From: Micrococcus terreus
GTDB lineage: Bacteria > Actinomycetota > Actinomycetes > Actinomycetales > Micrococcaceae
Direction of reading: 5' to 3'
Length of the DNA: 64,000 nucleotides
NCBI RefSeq assembly: GCF_900116905.1
Contig: NZ_FPCG01000005.1
Span: 123,632 to 187,631, forward strand
Of this stretch, positions 58,339-64,000 are shown piece by piece. Numbering within the stretch: position 1 is the stretch's first letter; every line of letters starts with the position of its first letter. The notes under the pieces were generated by a model. It was not told where the DNA came from. It did no database searches and worked only from the letters and a program-made list of their open reading frames with translations. Position numbers and translations under genes: made by a program.

Positions 58339-59681
58339 CAGTCCTGTGCTCCTTCGGGTCGAGCGGCCACGGCCGCGGCGTCCCCGCCTTCGGGCGTGGG
58401 GGCATCGGGCAGCATGTCGAACCACTTGGCGGCGGTGGAGACATCCTTGTCACCACGGCCGGAGAGGTTGACGACGATGATCCGCTCCTGCCCCGACGGG
58501 GTGTCTGCTGAGACCTCGCCGGCGTCCGCCCACCGCCGGGCCAGGCGCAGGGCACCGGCCAGGGCGTGGGATGATTCGATGGCCGGAATGATCCCCTCGG
58601 TCCGGCACAGCCGTTCGAAGGCGGACATGCATTCGTCGTCGTTGACCGGCTCGTAGATCGCCCGTCCGGTGTCATGCAGCCAGGCGTGCTCTGGGCCCAC
58701 CGCGGGATAGTCCAGCCCCGCGGAGATCGAGTGGGAGTCGATGGTCTGCCCATCCTCGTTCTGCATCAGGTAGGTGCGCGCGCCGTGCAGCACGCCGGTG
58801 CGGCCCAGGGTGATCGAGGCGGCGTGCCGCCCGGTGTCCATGCCTTCGCCACCGGCTTCCAGTCCGTAGAGCTGGACCTCAGGGTCGTCCAGGAACCCGT
58901 GGAAGATGCCCATCGCGTTGGAGCCCCCGCCCACGCACGCCATGACGGCGTCCGGCAGACGGCCGGTCTGCGCCAGGACCTGTGCCCGGGCCTCCTCCCC
59001 GATGACCCGGTGGAACCACCGCACCATCGCCGGGAAGGGAGCCGGTCCGGTCACCGTGCCGAGCAGGTAGTGGGTGGTCTCCACCGAGGCGACCCAGTCA
59101 CGCAGCGCCTCGTTGATGGCGTCCTTGAGCGTCCGGGCCCCGACGGTCACGGGCACCACCTCAGCCCCGAGCAGACGCATGCGGGCCACGTTGAGGGCTT
59201 GGCGCTGGGTGTCGGCCTCCCCCATGTACACGGTGCACTCCATGCCGAACAGCGCGGCCGCGGTGGCCGTGGCCACTCCGTGCTGCCCCGCTCCGGTCTC
59301 GGCGATCAGTCGGATCTTGCCCATGCGCCGCGCCAGCAGCGCCTGGCCGATGACGTTGTTGATCTTGTGGGAACCGGTGTGGTTCAGGTCCTCGCGCTTG
59401 AGGAAGATGCGCACCCCGGGCACTGCTGCGGCGAAACGCGGGACCTCGGTGAGCAGAGAGGGGCGGTTGACGTAGTCGGCATACAGCGACTCCAGTTCAG
59501 AGATGAACTCCGGATCCTCCTGAGCCTGCTGGAAGGTGCGGTCCACCTCGTCCAGTGCGGCGATCAACGACTCCGGCATCCACCGACCGCCGTAGGGGCC
59601 GAAGTAGGGTCCCTGCTGACCCTGGTAGGGCCCGTCGTGCTGCAGATCGGGCTGCTGGGTGAACGGTGTGGAGTCAGTCAT
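58338..59681 (-). CDS. trpB: Tryptophan synthase beta subunit
   Basis: Pyridoxal-phosphate enzyme joining indole and serine. The 447-residue protein has the PLP lysine in [14 protein letters not shown] near 118, [13 protein letters not shown] near 143 and the phosphate loop [11 protein letters not shown] near 260. The N-terminal extension is Gln-rich. The ATG follows CAGGAG at a rather long distance. A 59-bp spacer separates it from trpC upstream. Confidence 0.96.
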   Translation of the reverse strand: MTDSTPFTQQPDLQHDGPYQGQQGPYFGPYGGRWMPESLIAALDEVDRTFQQAQEDPEFISELESLYADYVNRPSLLTEVPRFAAAVPGVRIFLKREDLNHTGSHKINNVIGQALLARRMGKIRLIAETGAGQHGVATATAAALFGMECTVYMGEADTQRQALNVARMRLLGAEVVPVTVGARTLKDAINEALRDWVASVETTHYLLGTVTGPAPFPAMVRWFHRVIGEEARAQVLAQTGRLPDAVMACVGGGSNAMGIFHGFLDDPEVQLYGLEAGGEGMDTGRHAASITLGRTGVLHGARTYLMQNEDGQTIDSHSISAGLDYPAVGPEHAWLHDTGRAIYEPVNDDECMSAFERLCRTEGIIPAIESSHALAGALRLARRWADAGEVSADTPSGQERIIVVNLSGRGDKDVSTAAKWFDMLPDAPTPEGGDAAAVAARPEGAQD

Positions 59682-59740
59682 GGACCTGCTCGTCTCCTGC
59701 GGGTGGTGCGGTGGGTATGGGACCGAGCCTCGGCTGAGGG

Positions 59741-60550
59741 TCAGCGGACGGCCGCGGAAGCGGACCGGAAGTCCCGGATGGCCTGAGCCGGATCGCCGTG
59801 GCGGACCAGGGCCTCGCCGACGAGGATGGCGTCCGCGCCGTGACGGGCATACTCGGCCACGTCCTGTGGTCCGTCCACGCCGGACTCGGCGATCTGGACC
59901 ACGTCCGAGGGCAGCAGAGGCGCCAGACGACCGTAGGAGGAGGGATCCACCTCCAGGGTCTTCAGGTTCCGGACGTTCACCCCGATGATGCGCGGCTTCA
60001 GGGCGGCCGCGCGTTCGATCTCCTCCGGGGTGTGCGCTTCGATGAGGGCGTTCATGCCGAGCTCATGGGTCAGGTCGAGGAAGTCTCGCAGCTGGGCGTC
60101 GTCCAAGGCGGCGACGATCAGCAGGACCAGGTCGGCGCCGTGGGCGCGGGCCTCATGGATCTGGTACTCGTCCACCGTGAAGTCCTTGCGGAGCACGGGG
60201 ATGTCCACGGCCGCACGCACGGCATCCAGATCAGCCAGAGAGCCGCCGAAGCGTCGCTGCTCGGTGAGCACGGAGATCACGGCTGCACCACCGCGCTCAT
60301 AGCTGCGGGCCAGGTCAGCCGGCGCGGCGATGTCCGCCAGGGCCCCCTTGGAGGGACTGGAGCGCTTGACCTCGGAGATCACGCGCAGCCCGGAGGCATC
60401 GGATCGACCACCGCGCAGTGCAGCCCACGCGTCACGGGCCGGCGTCACCTGGAGGGCCCGCTCGCGCATCTGCGCCAGGGAGGTCTCCCGACGACGCGCC
60501 TCCAGGTCCTCTCGGACGCCGACGATGATGTCGTCGAGGACTGTGGGCAT
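59741..60550 (-). CDS. trpC: Indole-3-glycerol-phosphate synthase
   Basis: Closes the indole ring. The 269-residue protein has [17 protein letters not shown] near 58, [14 protein letters not shown] near 92, [13 protein letters not shown] near 118 and [14 protein letters not shown] near 190. All of these belong to the (beta/alpha)8 active site. The ATG shares one base with the stop of the preceding small membrane protein gene (TGATG). No trpF or trpD is present in the window. Confidence 0.96.
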   Translation of the reverse strand: MPTVLDDIIVGVREDLEARRRETSLAQMRERALQVTPARDAWAALRGGRSDASGLRVISEVKRSSPSKGALADIAAPADLARSYERGGAAVISVLTEQRRFGGSLADLDAVRAAVDIPVLRKDFTVDEYQIHEARAHGADLVLLIVAALDDAQLRDFLDLTHELGMNALIEAHTPEEIERAAALKPRIIGVNVRNLKTLEVDPSSYGRLAPLLPSDVVQIAESGVDGPQDVAEYARHGADAILVGEALVRHGDPAQAIRDFRSASAAVR

Positions 60551-60861
60551 CAGTGGCGGGCGATCTGAGAGTTGTCCACGCCCTTGCCGGCCTTCTTCAG
60601 CACGAATCCGGCGATCAGACCGGCCACGATGAAGGCACCGCCCACGATCACGACGATCCAGGTCTCGGAGAGCATGCCGAACATGATGATGACGGCACCC
60701 ACGATCGCCAGCAGCACCAGAGCCCAGCTGGCCACGGAGTTGCCGTGGCCGATCGGCTCGGCGTGGGTGGGGTCGTTCAGCACCCGGCCGTCGTCGGTGA
60801 TGGTCAGCTCACCGCCGCGGCGATGGGTGCCGGTGTGGTCGGTCGTGTGCGAGGTCGACAT
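60550..60861 (-). CDS. HGxxPAAW-type small membrane protein of the trp operon
   Basis: Function unknown. The 103-residue protein starts at the ATG at 60861 behind GGAAAGG. It has a His-rich N terminus, a family motif in the variant form HGNSVASW (residues 47-54), then two hydrophobic helices (about 54-71 and 73-94) and a basic tail. Genes of this type sit between trpE and trpC in many actinobacteria, which is the only clue to a role. The 173-bp gap upstream holds nothing recognisable. Confidence 0.85.
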   Translation of the reverse strand: MSTSHTTDHTGTHRRGGELTITDDGRVLNDPTHAEPIGHGNSVASWALVLLAIVGAVIIMFGMLSETWIVVIVGGAFIVAGLIAGFVLKKAGKGVDNSQIARH

Positions 60862-61034
60862 GACCCTGCCTTTCCTGAGGTGGGATGCTGCGCGACGCCC
60901 CTGGCCACTCCCGGGAGGAGCAGCGCCTCGTGTGCGCAGTCGTGTCATCGTGTCTTGCTGTCATTCTGCCACGACGCGCGGGGTGACCCGGTGGATGTCT
61001 CCCGTCATGTCCCCGGCGGTGGACGCTCCAGGCC

Positions 61035-61688
61035 TCAGGTGGGGTCATTCCCCCGTGAGAGCTGGTCCCAGGCGTCGATCTCATCCAGATCCTCGTCCGG
61101 TCTGCTCTGCTGAGTGCGGGCCGGTCCGTCCTGGTGACGGGACGCGATGGAAGGGTCAGCGGACGAGCCCGTGTCATACCGTCGGCTGGTCAGAGCCCAC
61201 CGACGGCCGAAGACCAGTACGGCCACGCCGCAGAGCGCCAGGGCAACGGACACCGCCAGGGCGATCCACGGCCAGACGGTCACGACGTACTCGGACGCGA
61301 GGGCTGTGGTGCCGGTGGCACTGCCGACAACCGACTGGGCCGCCGCCGCGGGGTTGGCCGCGACCTGCACAGAGGCCACTGCCCCGGCCAGTCCGGCCAG
61401 GACCAGCAGAGCGGCGATCACCGTCCGTGCGACACGACGGGCGATGGACAGCGCCGCACCGCCTGCCATGCCGACCAGCGCCATTGCCGGGACCACGGCG
61501 GCCGCGTCATTGCCGGTGGTAGCCACCGAGGTCTCGGACAGACCGTCGAGACCAGAGGCCTGGACCCAGGTCTGGGCACCGGCACCCAGCAGGGCTGCTC
61601 CAGCGGCCACGGCCCACAGGACGGCGGTGCGGCGGGTCACCGCGCCGCGTCGGACCGGCCGGCCCACCTGCTGCACCTCCTCGCTCAT
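61035..61688 (-). CDS. Trp-biosynthesis-associated membrane protein (TIGR02234 type)
   Basis: Function unknown. The 217-residue protein starts at the ATG at 61688, which overlaps the trpE stop (ATGA). It has four hydrophobic helices (about 20-42, 62-80, 85-107, 135-160). A hydrophilic, acidic C terminus follows. The motif TWVQASG after the first helix fits the family found next to trpE in actinobacteria. Confidence 0.86.
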   Translation of the reverse strand: MSEEVQQVGRPVRRGAVTRRTAVLWAVAAGAALLGAGAQTWVQASGLDGLSETSVATTGNDAAAVVPAMALVGMAGGAALSIARRVARTVIAALLVLAGLAGAVASVQVAANPAAAAQSVVGSATGTTALASEYVVTVWPWIALAVSVALALCGVAVLVFGRRWALTSRRYDTGSSADPSIASRHQDGPARTQQSRPDEDLDEIDAWDQLSRGNDPT

Positions 61689-63256
61689 GCCGACCCCCGC
61701 TCGCTGGCGCTCAGGTCCGTGAGGGAACCGGCCGCCAGCACCGCCCGCATCGGCGCGCTGGCCTTGGTCACCGTCTCCTCGGCCTCCGTCAGCGGAACGG
61801 AGTCCGCCACGATCCCCGCGCCGGCCTGGACGTAGGCCATGCTGTCCACCAGCAGCGCCGAGCGGATGTTGATCGCCATGTCCATGTTCCCGGAGAGGTC
61901 GAAGTACCCCACGACACCCCCGTAGGGGCCACGACGCTGAGGCTCCCACTCGTCCAGCAGCTGCAGGGCCCGGGGCTTGGGAGCCCCGGAGAGGGTGCCG
62001 GCCGGGAAGGCGGCGGCCAGCACGTCCAGCGCCGAGACCGAGTCGTCCAGTCGCCCCTCCACGTGGGAGACCAGGTGCATGATGTGGCTGAAGCGCTCCA
62101 CCTCCATGAACTGGGTGACCGAGACGGTGCCCGGACGGCAGACCTTGGAGAGGTCGTTGCGGGAGAGGTCCACGAGCATCAGGTGCTCGGCGCGTTCCTT
62201 CTGGTCATTGACCAGGCTCTTCTCCGCCAGGTGGTCCTCCTCCACCGTCGCACCGCGGGGGCGGGAGCCGGCGATCGGGTGGGTGACCACGCTGCCGTCC
62301 TTGACGGTGACCAGCGCCTCGGGTGACGAACCCACGATCTGGTACTGGCCGCCGTCGGGCCGTTCGAAGGTGAACAGGTACATGTAGGGGCTGGGATTCA
62401 TGGCGCGCAGCACCCGGTAGATGTCCAAAGCGGAAGCCGTGGTCTCGGTGCTGAACCGCCGGGAGACCACCACCTGGAAGACCTCGCCGTCCACGATCGC
62501 GCGCTGGGCCTTGGCCACCGCGTCCAGGAAGCCCTCCTGGGTCCAGGAGTCCTGGATGTGGGCGGCGACGTCGATGTCCTGCCAGTTGCTCGAGGCCGCG
62601 GAGACCGGGTCCGCCTGCGGCTGGCGCAGTCGGTCCGCCATGTCCTCCAGCCGGTCCACGGCGTGCTGCCAGGCCTGCTCGGCACCGGACTCCAGACCGT
62701 CCTGGTTGATGGCATTGGCCGCCAGGGTGACGGTGCCGTCCACGGTGTCATGCACGGCGAGGTCGGTGATCAGGTTCATCGCCAGCTCCGGCAACCCGAG
62801 GTCATCCGGCGGGGGTGTGGGCAGATGCTCCCAGCGGCGCACCGTCTCCCACCCCAGGAATCCGGCCATCCCGGAGACGAGGTTGGGCAGTTCCGGGTGT
62901 GCCTGGTCGCCGGTGCCGGCCGAGAGGTGCTCGAGGGTGGCACGCAGCACCTGGAGCGCGTCGCCCTGCCGGGGAACCCCTGCGGGCGGCTCCCCCTGCC
63001 AGTGCGCCTGTCCGTCCCGGGTGGTGAGTGTGGCCGAGCTGCCGGCGCCGATGAAGGAGTACCGGGACCACACCCCGCCCTGCGCGGCCGACTCCATCAG
63101 GAAGGTGCCGGGGCGGTCGTCGGCGAGACGGCGGTAGATCCCCACGGGGGTGAGGGCGTCGGCCAACAGGGTCAGCGTGACCGGGATGACCCGACGACGT
63201 CCGGCCAGTCCCACGAACTCCTCGCGGCTGGGGGTGATGGTGCCGAGATCACGCAC
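61685..63256 (-). CDS. trpE: Anthranilate synthase component I
   Basis: Makes anthranilate from chorismate with a glutamine amidotransferase partner not found here. The protein has 523 residues from the GTG at 63256 ([13 protein letters not shown]), which has AGGAGG 6 nt upstream and overlaps hisI by 8 bp. The tryptophan-feedback motif LMES lies near 48. Catalytic-domain motifs are [24 protein letters not shown] and [21 protein letters not shown] much longer open frame upstream is out-of-phase hisI sequence. Confidence 0.95.
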   Translation of the reverse strand: MRDLGTITPSREEFVGLAGRRRVIPVTLTLLADALTPVGIYRRLADDRPGTFLMESAAQGGVWSRYSFIGAGSSATLTTRDGQAHWQGEPPAGVPRQGDALQVLRATLEHLSAGTGDQAHPELPNLVSGMAGFLGWETVRRWEHLPTPPPDDLGLPELAMNLITDLAVHDTVDGTVTLAANAINQDGLESGAEQAWQHAVDRLEDMADRLRQPQADPVSAASSNWQDIDVAAHIQDSWTQEGFLDAVAKAQRAIVDGEVFQVVVSRRFSTETTASALDIYRVLRAMNPSPYMYLFTFERPDGGQYQIVGSSPEALVTVKDGSVVTHPIAGSRPRGATVEEDHLAEKSLVNDQKERAEHLMLVDLSRNDLSKVCRPGTVSVTQFMEVERFSHIMHLVSHVEGRLDDSVSALDVLAAAFPAGTLSGAPKPRALQLLDEWEPQRRGPYGGVVGYFDLSGNMDMAINIRSALLVDSMAYVQAGAGIVADSVPLTEAEETVTKASAPMRAVLAAGSLTDLSASERGSA

Positions 63257-63626
63257 GGGGGTCCTCCTGGGTCGGCTCGGGGATGGAGACCGGCAGCTCA
63301 CGGCCGTCGAAGCAGCTGCGTGTGCCGGTGTGGCACGCCGGGCCGATCTGGTCGACCTGGACCAGCAGGGCGTCCGCGTCACAGTCCAGGGCGACGGAGA
63401 CGGTGCGCTGTTCATGTCCGGAGGTGTCCCCCTTGCGCCAGTACTCCTGACGGGATCTCGACCAGTACCAGACGCGACCGGTGGTCAGGGTGCGGTGAAG
63501 TGCCTCATCATCCATCCACCCCAGCATGAGCACCTCTCCGGTGTCATGCTGCTGGGCGATCGCCGCCACCAGTCCGTCCGGGGTGCGAGTGAGCCGATCG
63601 GCGATCTGCGGGTCCAGCGTGTCCAT
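63249..63626 (-). CDS. hisI: Phosphoribosyl-AMP cyclohydrolase
   Basis: Third step of histidine synthesis. The protein has 125 residues from the ATG at 63626. Signature [23 protein letters not shown] lies near 37-60. Zinc and magnesium ligands are in [20 protein letters not shown] and SCF. The -10-like TAGACT lies 8 nt before the ATG. hisF usually precedes hisI in related genomes, but here the sequence upstream is an IS481-type element. Confidence 0.94.
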   Translation of the reverse strand: MDTLDPQIADRLTRTPDGLVAAIAQQHDTGEVLMLGWMDDEALHRTLTTGRVWYWSRSRQEYWRKGDTSGHEQRTVSVALDCDADALLVQVDQIGPACHTGTRSCFDGRELPVSIPEPTQEDPRA

Positions 63627-63634
63627 GGTGATCC

Positions 63635-63640
63635 AGTCTA
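63635..63640 (-). promoter_or_regulatory. Leaderless-type -10 box of hisI
   Basis: TAGACT on the minus strand, 8 nt before the hisI ATG. The -35 region would lie about 63657-63663, close to the boundary with the insertion element. Confidence 0.42.
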
Positions 63641-63689
63641 GGTGTACCCGGCCAGGAGGTTGGTGGCGGTAGGGCTGGGTTGAATGTGG

Positions 63690-63746
63690 GAGAACCTCCG
63701 GGTGTGATGTGGCTTGTCTAAGGCCCACGTCGTCCCGGAGGTTCTC
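63690..63746 (+). promoter_or_regulatory. Hairpin sequestering the transposase ribosome-binding site
   Basis: Perfect 13-bp inverted repeat GAGAACCTCCGGG (63690-63702) and its complement (63734-63746), with a 31-nt loop. The Shine-Dalgarno GGAGG (63737-63741), 5 nt before the transposase ATG, lies in the 3' arm and pairs with CCTCC of the 5' arm. Transcripts entering from outside would therefore mask the start. Confidence 0.6.
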
Positions 63747-64000
63747 ATGTCCCACGGTAGTGCCCGGCTGACTGTTCATGGTCGCCGTTTGATTGTCCAG
63801 CGCCATCAGCAGGGCTGGAAGCAGGCTCATATCGCCGCCGCGATGGGAGTCTCACGTAAATGCGTGAAGACCTGGATCGACCGGTTCGCCGCCGAAGGCG
63901 AACCTGGACTGGCCACCCGGTCCTCCAGGCCGCATTCGATGCCGACCAAGACCAGCGCAGAGACCGAAGCGAAGGTGCTAGCTGCCCGCGCTGAGAATCG
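63747..64000 (+). CDS. IS481-family transposase, N-terminal part (3' truncated by window end)
   Basis: Only the first 84 codons are visible, open to the last base. The N terminus [15 protein letters not shown] is followed by a helix-turn-helix, [19 protein letters not shown], and [15 protein letters not shown], the typical N-terminal block of IS481 transposases. The DDE catalytic domain would lie beyond the window. The ATG has GGAGG at 5-nt spacing. Confidence 0.85.
   Translation, partial: MSHGSARLTVHGRRLIVQRHQQGWKQAHIAAAMGVSRKCVKTWIDRFAAEGEPGLATRSSRPHSMPTKTSAETEAKVLAARAEN

Larger units (their letters stand above)
63690..64000 (+). mobile_element. IS481-family insertion sequence, left part; right end outside the window
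   Basis: Identified from the transposase N terminus. The exact left end is uncertain: IS481 elements usually begin with TGT, and TGTGGG at 63686 is one candidate. Codons such as AAA, TTG and ATT make the segment look less G+C-rich than its neighbours. Confidence 0.75.

Noticed and set aside
63257..63415. 53-codon upstream extension of trpE
   Set aside because: It lies wholly inside hisI in another frame and is Ser/Arg/Pro-rich; the GTG at 63256 has a strong ribosome-binding site.

Overview
The window is chromosomal DNA from a high-G+C Gram-positive bacterium. The best fit is an actinobacterium of the family Micrococcaceae (Micrococcus/Kocuria/Arthrobacter type). The evidence is the gene order ctaA / ctaB / tkt-tal-pgi-zwf-opcA-pgl / secG-tpiA-pgk-gap / whiA-yvcK-rapZ-uvrC, an OpcA-type G6PDH partner, WhiA, a DUF3516 helicase, an ANTAR regulator beside tRNA-Leu, and a trp cluster with its two actinobacterial accessory membrane proteins. 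Apart from the last 310 bp, the window looks like core chromosome.

Layout. 1-727: end of an ABC-2 permease gene. 777-2958: heme A and heme O synthases, convergent around a strong hairpin. 3180-11533: pentose-phosphate and G6P operon (tkt, tal, pgi, zwf, opcA, pgl). 11608-15772, minus strand: secG, tpiA, pgk, gap, sodA. 15956-25337, minus strand: whiA, yvcK, rapZ, uvrC, plsC, a HAD phosphatase and uvrA. Most neighbours in that block overlap by 4 bp, and uvrA has a LexA-like box. 25434-30838: a GntR regulator, a metallo-beta-lactamase-fold hydrolase, a DUF3516 helicase and an S33-type peptidase. 30918-33867: terC behind a probable yybP-ykoY (Mn2+) riboswitch, then satD with a membrane-protein partner. 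Two identical CTGATA-N9-TATCAG palindromes flank this satD pair. 33913-39180: uvrB, coaE and a BCCT osmolyte transporter that carries a second, degenerate CoaE domain at its C terminus. 39385-47806: a YigZ protein, an RsmC/RlmG-like methyltransferase, rpsA, an Eis-like acetyltransferase, polA and a thioesterase. 47892-50124: tRNA-Leu(CAA), an ANTAR response regulator starting 1 nt after the tRNA, and pyruvate kinase. 50219-63626, minus strand: gltBD, lgt, trpA, trpB, trpC, two small membrane proteins, trpE and hisI. 63690-64000: left part of an IS481-family element, running off the window.

How the parts work together. tkt to pgl form a nearly complete oxidative plus non-oxidative pentose-phosphate set (gnd is absent here) that feeds the triose part of glycolysis encoded next to it and the pyruvate kinase further along. 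Nucleotide excision repair (uvrA, uvrB, uvrC) and polA are spread over the window. gltBD and the trp genes link nitrogen assimilation and aromatic amino-acid synthesis.

Two themes recur. First, ten transcription-unit starts carry a TANNNT box exactly 6-8 nt before the start codon with no Shine-Dalgarno sequence, the mark of leaderless transcripts. This rule moves the starts of polA and uvrA downstream. Second, tandem genes very often overlap by 1-14 bp. The most unusual coding feature is the BCCT-CoaE fusion at 36817-39180.
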